DNA of 64,000 nt from Leptothoe kymatousa TAU-MAC 1615 (GCF_018739865.1 NZ_JADOER010000004.1:878157-942156); one strand, 5' to 3'. Numbered from the stretch's first letter, positions 7,465 to 17,494 are shown. The notes: generated by a model not told the origin, from the sequence alone. Numbers and translations: made by a program.

Positions 7465-10275
7465 TTATACGACTTCTACATCGATGGGGCCATCGGCGGG
7501 CTCAGGTTGCTTGGGCTGCTGAGGCTGGAACTGGAACATGGTGTAGACCACATTACGGCGAATGCCGGTCATCATGTCCAAAAAGACTTCGTAGCCTTCG
7601 CTCTTGTACTCAATCAGCGGATCCTTCTGACCATAGCCGCGCAGACCCACGGTTTCCCGGAGGGCGTCCATCTGCTGTAGGTGCTCACGCCACAGGGTAT
7701 CCACCTGTTGCAAGATAAAGAATCGCTCCGCTTCCCGCATCAAACCGGGCTTCATCTTATCCACCTGGCTTTCTTTAATGTCGTAGGCAATGTGCACTTG
7801 CTCCCGCAGGAATGTCTTGATTTCACCCATGGACAGGTTCTCAAGCTGGTCGGCGGTGAGATCCTCTAGCAGATAGATAAACTCTTTGACCTTGCCAACA
7901 ATGTTGTCTAAGTCCCATTCCTCTGGCGGCAGCTCTGGATTGATGTAGGCTTCGACGATGTCGTCCATGGTTTGTTCGCCATAGCCGATCACCAGTTCCT
8001 TCAGTTTGTCGCCTTCGAGCACCCGACGACGTTCGGCATAGATAGCCCGACGCTGGTTGTTCATTACCTCGTCGTATTCAAACACTTGCTTACGAATGTC
8101 GTAGTAGTAGGTCTCTACTTTCTTCTGAGCCCCCTCCAAAGAGCGCGTTAACATCCCCGACTCAATGGGCATGTCTTCTTCCACTCGGAAGGCGTTCATT
8201 AGGCCCGCCACCCGGTCTCCACCGAAGATACGCAGCAGGTTGTCTTCCAAACTGAGGAAGAATTTAGTAGAACCTGGGTCACCCTGACGACCGGCTCGAC
8301 CCCGTAGCTGGTTATCAACTCGCCTAGATTCGTGGCGCTCAGTACCAATGACGTGGAGACCGCCCAATTCAATTACTTTGTCGTGCTCAGCATCGGTGAA
8401 GTCTTCGTACTCCGCCAAAATCTGCTTGTACACTTCTCGCAGTTTTTGGATGGCGGCGTCTTCCGTGGGGGCTTTCTCCGCAGCGGTGGCAATTTTGTCT
8501 TCGGCTTCTAGTTCCGACAGGCTCTGGGGGCCGTAGGTCTTAACGGCAAAGGCAACGGCATCCTTCAGGGCTTTTTCGGTGTCGCTGGATAGGTCAGTGG
8601 GGAAAATTTCAGGTGAGGCTTTCCAGGTTTTTTTCTTTTTGCCATTACCTTGGAATCCCTTGGCCGAAGTGCGTCCACCCCCTGCACCAGCGACCTTAGC
8701 GACGCCAAAGCCCTGCTCGTCTTCAGGACGAACCACCTTGGGCATCAGATATTCCCGCATTTTTAGACGGGCCATATAGTCGCCGTTACCACCAAGGATA
8801 ATGTCGGTGCCGCGACCGGCCATGTTGGTGGCAATGGTCACTGCGCCGCCACGACCGGCCTGGGCCACAATTTCCGACTCTCGTTCAACGTTTTCGGGCT
8901 TGGCGTTGAGCAGATTGTGGGGGACGTTCAACTTTTCCAATAGACCGGAGAGCAGCTCCGATTTTTCAACGCTAGTGGTACCCACCAGCACCGGGCGACC
9001 GGTCTCGTGCATTTCTGCACATTCCTGGGCCAGGGCGTTCCACTTGGCGGCTTCGGTCTTGTACACCACGTCCGATACGTCCTTACGGGCGATGGGACGA
9101 TTGGTGGGAATAATCGTAACTTCGATGTCGTAAATCTTTTCGAATTCGGCTTCTTCGGTTTTAGCCGTACCGGTCATGCCCGATAATTTGTCGTACAGCA
9201 GGAAGAAGTTCTGATAAGTGATGGAGGCTAGGGTTTGGGTCTCTGGCTGAATATCCACATGCTCTTTGGCTTCAATCGCCTGGTGAAGACCATCGCTCCA
9301 GCGACGACCGGGCATTACTCGCCCGGTAAATTCATCAACGATCACCACTTCGTCATTACGGACGATGTAATTAACGTCTTTAACAAAAAGTTCTTTTGCT
9401 TTAACGGCATTAAATACGAAGTGTGCCCAAGGGTCTTTGGGGTCAAATAGGTCCTTCACATTTAGCAGATTTTCCGCCTGTTCAAAGCCTTCGTCCGTCA
9501 GCAGGACGTTGCGGGCTTTTTCGTCCACTTCGTAGTGGGTTTCTGCATCTAGCTGGCGGGCGATGTCAGCGGCCCGCTCGTATTTTTCCTGGGGCCGGTC
9601 TACCTGGCCGGAAATAATCAGAGGCGTGCGGGCTTCATCCACCAAAATGGAGTCCACTTCGTCGATGATGCAGTAGTTAAATGGGCGCTGTACGACTTCT
9701 TCAATGGAAGAGGCCATGTTGTCCCGCAGGTAGTCAAAACCGAATTCGCTATTGGTGCCGTAGGTGATGTCGCAGTTGTAGTTTTTGCGCCGCTCAGCTG
9801 GACTCATGCCCTGCTGAATGAGGCCCACGGATAGGCCTAGGAAACGGTGTACCTGTCCCATCCATTCAGCGTCGCGGCGGGCTAGGTAGTCGTTGACGGT
9901 AACGACGTGTACCCCTTTGCCCGATAGGGCGTTGAGGTAGGCCGGTAGGGTGGCCACCAGGGTTTTTCCTTCACCGGTTTTCATTTCGGCAATTTGGCCA
10001 TCGTGGAGGACCATGCCGCCAATGAGCTGTACGTCATAGTGACGCATGCCCAACACTCGCATACCGGCTTCTCGCACGACGGCAAATGCCTCGGTGAGTA
10101 AGTCGTCGAGGTCTTCACCCTTCCCAAGGCGTTGTTTAAATTCAACGGTCTTACCTCGCAGTTCGTCGTCGGAGAGGGCCTTGATCTCGTCTTCGAGCAA
10201 GGCAATTTCCTTGACGTCAGGTTGGTAGCGCTTGAGCTTACGGGCGTTTGGATCGCCTAAAAGTCGTTTCAGCAT
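7465..10275 (-). CDS. secA: Preprotein translocase ATPase SecA
   Basis: SecA drives polypeptides through SecYEG at the plasma and thylakoid membranes. The 936-residue sequence is full length and begins [10 protein letters not shown]. Walker A (MKTGEGKT) is at residues 98-105, the DEAD-type box [14 protein letters not shown] near 210, the TGTAKTE motif near 370, and the second helicase domain with [10 protein letters not shown] near 490. The C-terminus ends in a Gln/Pro-rich tail and lacks the CxCxSGxK zinc-binding tail of proteobacterial SecA, as is common in cyanobacteria. A Lys/Gly-rich insert (GNGKKKKTW) lies between the helicase motifs. It is monocistronic: a divergent gene lies upstream and a hairpin follows. 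Confidence 0.98.
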   Translation of the reverse strand: MLKRLLGDPNARKLKRYQPDVKEIALLEDEIKALSDDELRGKTVEFKQRLGKGEDLDDLLTEAFAVVREAGMRVLGMRHYDVQLIGGMVLHDGQIAEMKTGEGKTLVATLPAYLNALSGKGVHVVTVNDYLARRDAEWMGQVHRFLGLSVGLIQQGMSPAERRKNYNCDITYGTNSEFGFDYLRDNMASSIEEVVQRPFNYCIIDEVDSILVDEARTPLIISGQVDRPQEKYERAADIARQLDAETHYEVDEKARNVLLTDEGFEQAENLLNVKDLFDPKDPWAHFVFNAVKAKELFVKDVNYIVRNDEVVIVDEFTGRVMPGRRWSDGLHQAIEAKEHVDIQPETQTLASITYQNFFLLYDKLSGMTGTAKTEEAEFEKIYDIEVTIIPTNRPIARKDVSDVVYKTEAAKWNALAQECAEMHETGRPVLVGTTSVEKSELLSGLLEKLNVPHNLLNAKPENVERESEIVAQAGRGGAVTIATNMAGRGTDIILGGNGDYMARLKMREYLMPKVVRPEDEQGFGVAKVAGAGGGRTSAKGFQGNGKKKKTWKASPEIFPTDLSSDTEKALKDAVAFAVKTYGPQSLSELEAEDKIATAAEKAPTEDAAIQKLREVYKQILAEYEDFTDAEHDKVIELGGLHVIGTERHESRRVDNQLRGRAGRQGDPGSTKFFLSLEDNLLRIFGGDRVAGLMNAFRVEEDMPIESGMLTRSLEGAQKKVETYYYDIRKQVFEYDEVMNNQRRAIYAERRRVLEGDKLKELVIGYGEQTMDDIVEAYINPELPPEEWDLDNIVGKVKEFIYLLEDLTADQLENLSMGEIKTFLREQVHIAYDIKESQVDKMKPGLMREAERFFILQQVDTLWREHLQQMDALRETVGLRGYGQKDPLIEYKSEGYEVFLDMMTGIRRNVVYTMFQFQPQQPKQPEPADGPIDVEVV

Positions 10276-10492
10276 GTCTGGGCAGTAAACGGCGAGTGTG
10301 GGTACTATACCCCGATACCTATCTTATCTAGATATCCTAAGTCGATAAACCCCCTTCTGTACCCCCTGCTAAGGGACGGTTTCCCCCACTCGCGCACTGA
10401 TTGATTTTAATTGTTTAAAGTGTCCGTAATCTAGTTAGTCTGGGCAATGACTGTGGCAACCTAGGACGGATGAGGTCTGGGGCCAGGTACGC

Positions 10493-13400
10493 ATGCATTG
10501 CCGGTTAAATCGCGTTCATTCTGCACCGTTGCGTGCTGGCTTACGAAAGCTCTACAGGGTGTGTTGGGGCATCGGTCTGACTACGTTGGGGAGTGGTTTG
10601 GGGAGTGGTTTGGGGGCGGTGGCTACGGCCCAGTCGATTGTGCCTGGGGAGCGTACCGAGGTCGATCAGCGGGCTGCTGACTATTGGATTACCGGGGGGC
10701 AGCGTTCAGGGGACGGTGTGAACCTGTTCCACGGATTTGAGAAATTTGGCTTAGTTGCCAACGAACAGGCGACTTTTTCGGTGCCCGCGGGGGTGGCCCA
10801 TGTGCTGGGCCGCATTAGCGGCGGTGATGCTTCTTTAATTGATGGCCAGCTGCGTCTGGTGGGCAGCGATGCGGATTTATTTTTGCTCAACCCTGCTGGC
10901 ATTATTTTTGGGGCAGCGGCGACCTTGGCGCTGCCCGGTGATTTTTTGGCGACGACGGCAAATGAAATTGGTTTTGCCGGGGGGACTTTTCCTGCCATGG
11001 GCGCGGTGGACTATGGCTCATTGTTTGGAGACCCCATGGGGCTAGGGTTTGCACCTAATGGCAGCGCTGTGCTAGTCAACGGTGGAAATCTGGCGGTGGA
11101 GTCCGACGCGGGTGTGTCGTTAGTGGGCGGTCAGCTGGTCAACACCGGCAGCCTTGCTGGGGGGACGGTCACTCTGGCGGCGGTGTCGGATGATGGGGCC
11201 TATGTGCGATTGAGTCCGGTGGGGGCTGTTTTGAGCTATGACGTGATGCCGCAGCAGATGACCGGCGGCATGGCTGCAGTTGATCTACCGGGTTTGCTGA
11301 CCCAACCATCCGTGGCGTCGGCCACTGGCCTGGTGGTGACTGCTGACGGTAGCCTGCAGCTGGCGGGGGCGACGCTGGATCTGGCTAGCGGTATGGCCTT
11401 ATCCACTGGCGAAATTACGGGCAGTGCGATCCAGCTATTGGGCGATCGCATTGGTGTGCTAGGGGGCACTGTGACCGCCTTCGATGGGGGCAATATTTGG
11501 CTGGGGGGCAGTCGAACGGGCAGTGGCCCGTTGCCCAATGCCGAGTCTATTTACGTGGCACCTGGGGTAACGCTCAGGGCCGATGGCCGGGGGGCTGGTG
11601 CGGGCGGCAACATTGTTTTGTGGTCCGATGAGAGTAGTCGTATTTATGGGGATGTGTCCGCCCAGGGGGGGCGCCAGGGGGGTGATGGGGGCTTTGTGGA
11701 AACCAGTAGCCGTAACTTTTTGGCGGTAACCCAGGGGCCGGATGTGTCATCGGTGCGGGGCAGCCCAGGGCTGTGGCTGTTGGATCCCTTTGATATTGAG
11801 ATTCGGGATAACCGCACCAATGAGAATTTTACCCCCGGCGCTCCCTTTACGGCGACGGGGTCTCCGGCGGTGTTAGATGTGGGGATATTGAGCCAGGCCC
11901 TGGGGAATGGCAGCGTTGTTGTTGCCACCGGCAACGGTGGTACAGAAAGTGGCACAATTAGTCTTCTGGATCCGCTGACCTATGATGCAGCACCTGGGGC
12001 CACGTTAGAACTATCGGCCGCTGGTGATATTGCCATCAATGCATCCATTAGCCCTGCGAGTGCAGCCTCCGGCCCGCTCAACCTTGAATTACAGGCCGAT
12101 AGAGACGGCCAGGGGACGGGGGCCGTTACCTTTGCCGACAATGTGGTGGTGAATACCGCTGGTGGTAGTTTGTTGGTGAGTGGTAATGGTGAACAGGTTC
12201 CCGGTGGGGCCGGTGTGTCGCTATTTTCGGGGGTGGCGGTGGAAACCAGTGGGGGCAATATTGATATTGTGGGCCGGAGTGGAAACGGTGTTGGCATATT
12301 GCTCGAGGCTAATACCCAGTTGAACACTGGGGGCACAGGAGACATTTCGCTCACGGGCACCAGCAGTACGGGCATTGCCATTGATATTGATACCAATGTC
12401 ACCACTAATAGCAACTTGTTGCGTCTGGACGGGCAGGTGGGGGATCAGACGCGGTTGGCAATTCAGTCGGTCTCTCCTTTGGTCGATAGGGCCGTGCAGA
12501 TTAATGCGGTGGGGGATGTGGACGTTGGGTATGTGGATGTGTCAACGAGCATTGATATTACGACGACAAACTTTTTGCGGGTGACAGCGACCAATACCCA
12601 AGGGCAAAGTTTGTTGGCTCCCGATGGGATTCGCATTAGCCATGGGGGGGCTAGCCAAACGCCCTTTATTGTGGGGGATGCTGGGAGCAATGGTACGGCG
12701 GGTGCGATCGCAACAGATGCGGGCAATGTCATCAACCCAACCCGTTCTTTCCTAGAAAGTTTTTCCCAGGGCACAATTCAAATTTTAACCACCGGGTCTG
12801 ACCCCAACGATTGTCTGGGCGACTGCAATGAGGACGACGACATTGCTGGGGACAACGGTTTAGATGACGATGATGTCCTAGACGATGCCTCCGATGACGC
12901 CCTGGACATTGACGACGGTGGGGACAACGATGGCAATGGCCCAGATGGCGACCAGGACGACAATAATGGCAGCGACGAAGAGGACGATGAGCGCCGGGAT
13001 GAAAATCGGGACGACGACGATGACGTAAACCAAGGGAATGATGGCTTTTTCGAAGTCTTAGACGATACGGAAATTACCGCCGAAGAACTCGCCATCAAAG
13101 AAACGATTTTAGCCCAAGAATATTCTCAATACTTGGGGGTGAGGGCCGAGCGCAACCTGCCATTGGTGGAGGTGCAGCAAAAACTCCATCAGGTCGCCAC
13201 CCAAACGGGATATACCCCCGGCATTGTCTACATAAACTTTGTGCCGAATACCCAAAATTTCCCCAAACAAATCCTCGAACTCAATAAGGAGAACTATTTA
13301 TTAGAGTTGGTTCTAGTCACCGCCGGTGCCCCCTCCCAGCGTCTGACCCTAGATATTACTAAAGGCGATATCCAAAAGATTGTTGCTCGCCTACAGCGGG

Positions 13401-14320
13401 GGGTAATCAATCCTTCCTTTGGCCGTCGTTATTTACGCCCAGCCCAAAAACTTCACCGCTGGTTGATCGCTCCCCTCGAAGACTCCCTCAGCCGGCAAGA
13501 CATCAACCACCTAGCATTTGTTCTCCCCTCTGGTCTGCGGTCGTTGCCCTTAGCCGCCCTCCATGATGGCGAGACCTTTTTGGTAGAACGCTACAGCCTT
13601 GGCATTATGCCCAGCGTTAGCCTCACCAACATTGACTACCGTGATGTTAGACAAGAGGAAGTATTGGCGGCAGGTGCCTCCACATTTGTCGATCAGCCAG
13701 ATTTACCCGCCGTACCTTTAGAACTAAAAACCATTGCCGATACTCTTTGGCCTGGTCAGTTCTTCCTCAATGAATCCTTTACCCCAGAGCAACTGATCAC
13801 TAACCGCCAGCGCAAAAGCCAAAGTATTTTACACCTAGCTACCCATGGAGAGTTTCGCGCCGGCAGCCCGAGTAATTCCTATATCCAGTTTTGGGACAGA
13901 CGGGTCACCCTCGACCAGCTGCCTAACCTCAGCCTCAACGATCCTCCCATAGATTTGCTGGTGCTCAGTGCCTGCCGCACGGCCCTCGGGAGTCCAGAAG
14001 CAGAGCTAGGCTTTGCTGGTTTGGCCGTACAGGCGGGGGTGAAAACGGCAATGGCTAGCCTTTGGCGGGTGGACGACATCGGCACGGCCGGGTTAATGAC
14101 CGAATTTTATGCCAACCTGCTCAATAGTTCCACGCGTGCAGACGCGTTGCGCCAGGCTCAATTAGCCATGCTGCATGGAGATGTTACGGTAGATGCTGGT
14201 CAGTTGATTTGGACCGATGGAGCCTTGGCCATGCCCCCAGCCCTCGTGTCAGAGTCACGCACGGTTTTGACCCATCCGTTCTATTGGGCAGCCTTTACCC
14301 TCATCGGTAGTCCTTGGTAA
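10493..14320 (+). CDS. Haemagglutinin-type TPS-domain protein fused to a CHAT protease domain
   Basis: This 1275-residue protein is probably exported. It opens with a basic segment followed by a long hydrophobic/Gly-rich stretch ending in AVATAQS, a plausible signal sequence, and then the haemagglutination activity (two-partner-secretion) domain: ITGGQRSGDGVNLFHGFEKF, RISGGDASLIDGQL, FLLNPAGIIFG. A Gly/Val/Thr-rich beta-helix-like region runs to ~760. An extremely acidic Asp/Asn linker of about 90 residues follows. The C-terminal ~390 residues form a CHAT domain, a caspase-like cysteine protease fold, with catalytic candidates His1118 in LATHGEF and Cys1161 in LSACRTALG. No TpsB-type outer-membrane transporter is in the window. 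Substrate and location are unknown; I infer a surface or secreted protease scaffold. Confidence 0.9.
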   Translation: MHCRLNRVHSAPLRAGLRKLYRVCWGIGLTTLGSGLGSGLGAVATAQSIVPGERTEVDQRAADYWITGGQRSGDGVNLFHGFEKFGLVANEQATFSVPAGVAHVLGRISGGDASLIDGQLRLVGSDADLFLLNPAGIIFGAAATLALPGDFLATTANEIGFAGGTFPAMGAVDYGSLFGDPMGLGFAPNGSAVLVNGGNLAVESDAGVSLVGGQLVNTGSLAGGTVTLAAVSDDGAYVRLSPVGAVLSYDVMPQQMTGGMAAVDLPGLLTQPSVASATGLVVTADGSLQLAGATLDLASGMALSTGEITGSAIQLLGDRIGVLGGTVTAFDGGNIWLGGSRTGSGPLPNAESIYVAPGVTLRADGRGAGAGGNIVLWSDESSRIYGDVSAQGGRQGGDGGFVETSSRNFLAVTQGPDVSSVRGSPGLWLLDPFDIEIRDNRTNENFTPGAPFTATGSPAVLDVGILSQALGNGSVVVATGNGGTESGTISLLDPLTYDAAPGATLELSAAGDIAINASISPASAASGPLNLELQADRDGQGTGAVTFADNVVVNTAGGSLLVSGNGEQVPGGAGVSLFSGVAVETSGGNIDIVGRSGNGVGILLEANTQLNTGGTGDISLTGTSSTGIAIDIDTNVTTNSNLLRLDGQVGDQTRLAIQSVSPLVDRAVQINAVGDVDVGYVDVSTSIDITTTNFLRVTATNTQGQSLLAPDGIRISHGGASQTPFIVGDAGSNGTAGAIATDAGNVINPTRSFLESFSQGTIQILTTGSDPNDCLGDCNEDDDIAGDNGLDDDDVLDDASDDALDIDDGGDNDGNGPDGDQDDNNGSDEEDDERRDENRDDDDDVNQGNDGFFEVLDDTEITAEELAIKETILAQEYSQYLGVRAERNLPLVEVQQKLHQVATQTGYTPGIVYINFVPNTQNFPKQILELNKENYLLELVLVTAGAPSQRLTLDITKGDIQKIVARLQRGVINPSFGRRYLRPAQKLHRWLIAPLEDSLSRQDINHLAFVLPSGLRSLPLAALHDGETFLVERYSLGIMPSVSLTNIDYRDVRQEEVLAAGASTFVDQPDLPAVPLELKTIADTLWPGQFFLNESFTPEQLITNRQRKSQSILHLATHGEFRAGSPSNSYIQFWDRRVTLDQLPNLSLNDPPIDLLVLSACRTALGSPEAELGFAGLAVQAGVKTAMASLWRVDDIGTAGLMTEFYANLLNSSTRADALRQAQLAMLHGDVTVDAGQLIWTDGALAMPPALVSESRTVLTHPFYWAAFTLIGSPW

Positions 14321-14342
14321 GGTGGTTTCGTATCATTCAATA

Positions 14343-14375
14343 CAAATCTATTGATGCTAACCATCAATAGATTTG
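14343..14375 (+). terminator. 14-bp hairpin after the haemagglutinin-CHAT gene
   Basis: CAAATCTATTGATG pairs perfectly with 14362-14375 across a 5-base loop, starting 22 bp after the stop. No U tract follows, so termination is inferred from position. Confidence 0.55.
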
Positions 14376-14480
14376 ATGGTTGCACCTGGTTCATCTGTGT
14401 AGTCTAGGGGCATAAACTTTCCCAATGCCTTTAGTCTATGGGGCAGGGTCAGGCAATGTTTTCTCATAGTTTTAGGTTCT

Positions 14481-14945
14481 ATGGATTTTCGCACTGTCCA
14501 ATTTCGCTACACAGAGGCATTGTCCACTCAGGATTTAATTCAACTTCGAAATTTATTTAATCAGTCGGCGTTTTGGGCCGTTGGACGTAGCCTTGAAGAC
14601 CTGGCTATGGCCATTAGCTGTAGCTGTCCAGTGGTCACCGTCTGGCATCAAGAAACCCTAATTGGCTTTGCTCGGGCGACCTCCGATGGCGTATATCGCG
14701 CCAATATCTGGGATGTGGTCATCCACGATGATTACCAGGGCGCTGGTTTGGGGAGAAAGCTCGTGGAAACCGTCATCAGCCATCCCCACATGAGTGGTGT
14801 AGAACGCACCTATTTGATGACCACCAATCAGCAGGAGTTTTATCAGCGGGTAGGGTTTTCAGAAAACCAGACAACGACAATGGTGCTCTTAAATCAGCCC
14901 TTGGAAGAACTGCCGCTGCGTCAAACAGAAGACGTTGTTGCATAA
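14481..14945 (+). CDS. GNAT-family N-acetyltransferase, 154 aa
   Basis: An acetyl-CoA-dependent acetyltransferase of the GNAT fold. The signature acetyl-CoA loop DDYQGAGLGRKLV (V/I-x-x-x-x-Q-G-x-G-L/I-G motif A) is near residues 88-100, preceded by the strand NIWDVVIH. The C-terminal FYQRVGFSEN motif is the usual motif B. The short N-terminal region contains VGRSLEDLAMAI, often seen in small cyanobacterial GNATs. The substrate is unknown. The gene is bounded by a hairpin upstream and a strong terminator 5 bp after its stop, so it is probably transcribed alone. Confidence 0.9.
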   Translation: MDFRTVQFRYTEALSTQDLIQLRNLFNQSAFWAVGRSLEDLAMAISCSCPVVTVWHQETLIGFARATSDGVYRANIWDVVIHDDYQGAGLGRKLVETVISHPHMSGVERTYLMTTNQQEFYQRVGFSENQTTTMVLLNQPLEELPLRQTEDVVA

Positions 14946-14949
14946 CAAA

Positions 14950-14974
14950 AAAATGGGCTAACTTAGCCCATTTT
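14950..14974. terminator. Bidirectional terminator
   Basis: AAAATGGGCTAA pairs with TTAGCCCATTTT, giving an A/T-flanked stem that can work in both directions between the convergent GNAT gene and the 82-aa gene at 15018. Confidence 0.85.
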
Positions 14975-15017
14975 AAAATTTTCTATTGGTTTGTCGAAGA
15001 AGCCTGCTGCTTAAGGG

Positions 15018-15266
15018 TTAGGCTTCTTCGGCTTCGATCTTCTCGCGACTGTCATCCCAATAGGCGCTGTAGGTCCACTCTTCCTTCATGCCTTTGTCAA
15101 TCACCTTCCAGCGATAGATGGCTATTTCAGGATTAACGCCCACCTCAATCAGCTTGGCACCCATGTAATATTCTGTTTGCTTTTTGGTGCGGGCTCTCAT
15201 AAATTCTGACTGGCTTTTTGAAATTAGCTTCGTGATATGAGCCTGGGTCGGTTTCTTTCTTGCCAT
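15018..15266 (-). CDS. Conserved hypothetical protein, 82 aa
   Basis: A small soluble, charged protein: a basic N-terminus (ARKKPTQAHITKLISKSQ), an aromatic central strand region (TEYYMGAKLIEVG, AIYRWKVIDKGMKEEW) and an acidic tail (SREKIEAEEA). No signal peptide, membrane segment or catalytic motif is visible. It begins at an ATG at 15266 with only a weak ribosome-binding site. It lies downstream of ycf66 on the same strand, with an 84-bp gap. Codon use matches the neighbours. I cannot assign a function. Confidence 0.65.
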   Translation of the reverse strand: MARKKPTQAHITKLISKSQSEFMRARTKKQTEYYMGAKLIEVGVNPEIAIYRWKVIDKGMKEEWTYSAYWDDSREKIEAEEA

Positions 15267-15350
15267 GGGATAAAAATGCGGTGTGAATGGCTGGGCAAAG
15301 TGTGGCCAATGGAAGCGCGGCTAGAACTAGCAAGCAAGCTCCTTGGAAAA

Positions 15351-16265
15351 TTAGTAATTGGCCGGGGGCTGAGATGGAGGTGTATCTGGATAGGAGCCAG
15401 GATCTTCATCGGAGGAGGAGGCCGGTCGAAAATCAGTGTAGCTACCTTCGTTCGAGCTTTGGGGTCGGGGCTTAACATTCAGCGGTGGCCGCTCCCCGCG
15501 AAGGTTAGGGTCATCAGAAGACTTGGGTAACCCCCCTAAACTATGGCCAGCGCCATTGCCTGAGGGGATTGGTGGCTGATCCATGGGGCCCTGGGGTGGA
15601 CGCTGAGGGCGATTGCTGGGGCCGCCGCCGTCGCCGTCGTAACGGGGTTTGGAGTAGAAATTATCTGGGGGATTGGGACGAGGTGCTGGTCGTGTCGGAC
15701 CTGCGGGGCGACTGTCGCCATAGTTGTTGCCGTAACTATTGCTGCCCGGCCTTTCTGGAGGTCGGCCTTGTTGGTCGCTAGGTTGTAGGCGAGCGGGAGG
15801 ACGACGATCTTCGTAGGGGGGGCGTTGCGGCTCCAATGGGCGAGACTGATACTTATCTCCATAGCCATCTCGGTAGCGATCGCTTGGAATGCGAGGCTGT
15901 CTGGGGCCGGGAGAATCCCAATCGTCTAGTTCGGCGCGATAGACACGGCGTGGTGGCCTTTCCTCATACTGGCGGGGGGGGCCATCCCGTTCCGCCGGGC
16001 GAGTACGACTGGAATCTCGCTTGCTAATGTCATTAATAATTAGGGTGGTGAGCATGCCCACCAGCATTACCTGCTGAAACGAAGCTAGTAGCTCCATATT
16101 TAAGTGGGCCAGCAGGAAAATGCCCGATAGCAAAAGCAAAATGGAGTACACCTTATCAGAGCTGCGCTCGTAACCAGGTTTGAGCTTGTCTAAAAAGAAC
16201 AGTCCAACTGCGCCCAGAATCAATATTATTCCAACTAGCAGTGGGACCGGAGTACCAAAATTCAC
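15351..16265 (-). CDS. ycf66: Ycf66-family membrane protein with long Pro/Arg-rich tail
   Basis: The 304-residue protein has three predicted membrane segments in its first ~85 residues (LLVGIILILGAVGLFFLDKL; VYSILLLLSGIFLLAHL; VMLVGMLTTLIIN). A cytoplasmic tail of more than 200 residues follows, dominated by Pro, Arg, Gly, Asp and Tyr. The membrane arrangement with a central acidic loop and the FQQVMLVGML segment before an Arg-rich tail matches the Ycf66 family, found in cyanobacteria and some plastids; function is unknown. The tail looks disordered and varies widely in this family. psbX lies upstream on the same strand, about 600 bp away across a terminator and a repeat block, so the two are neighbours but probably separate units. 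Confidence 0.75.
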   Translation of the reverse strand: MNFGTPVPLLVGIILILGAVGLFFLDKLKPGYERSSDKVYSILLLLSGIFLLAHLNMELLASFQQVMLVGMLTTLIINDISKRDSSRTRPAERDGPPRQYEERPPRRVYRAELDDWDSPGPRQPRIPSDRYRDGYGDKYQSRPLEPQRPPYEDRRPPARLQPSDQQGRPPERPGSNSYGNNYGDSRPAGPTRPAPRPNPPDNFYSKPRYDGDGGGPSNRPQRPPQGPMDQPPIPSGNGAGHSLGGLPKSSDDPNLRGERPPLNVKPRPQSSNEGSYTDFRPASSSDEDPGSYPDTPPSQPPANY

Positions 16266-16369
16266 AATTGCTTCCTCGTAAGATAGGGGGCCCTCTAACA
16301 GGCGCTCAGCCTAAAATAGCTACCCATAGCCACCAATTCTATCCTAGCGGGCAGCTTTGAATTTGTCCG

Positions 16370-16405
16370 AATGCAATTGATTGAATCGATTCAATTAATT
16401 GCATT
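16370..16405. repeat. 36-bp near-perfect palindrome
   Basis: The arms AATGCAATTGATTGAATC and GATTCAATTAATTGCATT are reverse complements apart from one position, which is a G:U pair in RNA. It lies about 100 bp upstream of ycf66, so a regulator site or a cruciform is possible. Confidence 0.8.
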
Positions 16406-16420
16406 GGCCATAGCTATTGC

Positions 16421-16559
16421 CATGTATGGCTTTAGCTAACCATGATGGTGGGCCCTATGGGGCCTGGGTAGCCTTAGCTAACCATGATGGTGGGCCCTAT
16501 GGGGTCATGTATGGCTTTAGCTAACCATGATGGTGGGCCCCATAGGGCCCTATGGGGCC
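16421..16559. repeat. Three-copy intergenic repeat with GGGCCC palindromes
   Basis: The 24-bp core beginning TTAGCTAACCATGATGG occurs at 16432, 16474 and 16517. Each copy leads into GGGCCC(C/T)AT. The third copy ends in a perfect 24-bp palindrome at 16536-16559 (centre ATAGGGCCCTAT). The copies lie in the 594-bp gap between ycf66 and psbX. Apart from these repeats, the neighbouring palindrome and the psbX terminator, I see no gene in that gap. Confidence 0.85.
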
Positions 16560-16700
16560 ATCGCTCCATCTAAAATTCAAGCTTTTGGGGTGGAAATCAG
16601 CTCATAAATGCTGGCCTGGATGATTTTCGGCCTGATGTGGCCGTGTCAGGGTTCGACAACGTGCCCCTACGGCTCATTTGGCTCAGCTTGGCGCACCCAT

Positions 16701-16733
16701 AAAAAAGAGGTACAGCTGAATAGCTGTACCCCT
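16701..16733 (-). terminator. Terminator of psbX
   Basis: On the minus strand a stem AGGGGTACAGCT / AGCTGTACCTCT closes over ATTC and is followed by TTTTTT, a textbook intrinsic terminator about 130 bp after the psbX stop. Confidence 0.85.
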
Positions 16734-16859
16734 AATATCCTTAATGCAGAAATCTGGATGTAGAAATCTCGTAAAACCTGACCTTAAACGCACCTATTGA
16801 AAAGTCAACGGTGGATCAGTCGCTACGACAAATTAGATGATGGCGTTTGCCAATAGAGA

Positions 16860-16976
16860 CTAACGACTAATTTTATCCCGCTGACTAATAAAAACGACGG
16901 CGACGGTTGCAGGGATAACTACAATGACGGCACCTGCTAGAAGGCTTAAAAGAAAATTAGTTAATGATGGTGTCAT
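16860..16976 (-). CDS. psbX: Photosystem II reaction centre protein PsbX
   Basis: A 38-residue protein read directly from the intergenic sequence. It begins [16 protein letters not shown], continues with a single hydrophobic helix ([15 protein letters not shown]) and ends in a polar tail QRDKISR. Length, the MTPSL start, the IPAT motif in the helix and the FISQ-DKI end match cyanobacterial PsbX. PsbX is a single-helix thylakoid subunit at the edge of photosystem II near cytochrome b559, affecting quinone exchange. The gene is divergent from ycf19 with a ~230-bp shared upstream region, and has its own terminator. Confidence 0.93.
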   Translation of the reverse strand: MTPSLTNFLLSLLAGAVIVVIPATVAVVFISQRDKISR

Positions 16977-17206
16977 GGCCTCTACTCTTCAGATCAGCAA
17001 ACGTTTGTAATGCTTGGTTAATATAGTATCGAGCAACGTTAACCTTGAGAAGTCTTTTGGGGGAGGCAAGTTGTGATTTTTCGCGGTTTAGAATCGTTAA
17101 AGGCGTTTGATACAAAGAGTTTCTGAGATTTTTGGAAAGGAGTGGACTAAGTCCCCTAACTAAGCTTTACAATCCTTAATGTGGTTTAACTTCCTGGAGA
17201 GGTGAC

Positions 17207-17494
17207 ATGGCAATATCGGGTATTACGATTGGCAACTGGATTGTCGGCCCTCTGTTGGCCGTTATGACCCTGCTATTTATTTTTCGTATCGTATTGACCT
17301 GGTACCCCGAGGCGGAGTCCGCCAAGTTTCCTTTTAGTCTGGTTTACTGGCCCACGGAGCCTTTGTTGATTCCGGTGCGCAAGGTGGTGCCCCCGTTTGG
17401 TGGGGTGGATATTTCGCCGATTATTTGGGTGGCCTTTATTAGCTTGTTGCGAGAAATTTTAGTCGGTCAGCAAGGGCTGCTGAGGATGTTTTAG
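17207..17494 (+). CDS. ycf19: YggT/Ycf19-family membrane protein
   Basis: A 95-residue protein with two hydrophobic segments (WIVGPLLAVMTLLFIFRIV; the C-terminal IIWVAFISLLREIL) and the family hallmark between them: R-x-x-L-T-W-Y-P, then a P-T-E-P-L-L-x-P-x-R-x-x-x-P stretch and the G-V-D-I-S-P-I motif. Members (YggT, YlmG, Ycf19) are linked to membrane organisation and, in plastids, nucleoid distribution. A strong GGAGAGG lies a few bases before the ATG. It is followed after 116 bp by uvrC on the same strand. Confidence 0.9.
   Translation: MAISGITIGNWIVGPLLAVMTLLFIFRIVLTWYPEAESAKFPFSLVYWPTEPLLIPVRKVVPPFGGVDISPIIWVAFISLLREILVGQQGLLRMF

Noticed and set aside
8348-9133. Open frames antisense to secA
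   Set aside because: They are composition-driven shadows of the secA coding strand without ribosome-binding sites or known motifs.
16590-16690. tRNA or tmRNA-like segment containing GGGTTCGAC
   Set aside because: No matching acceptor, anticodon or D arms can be folded around it.
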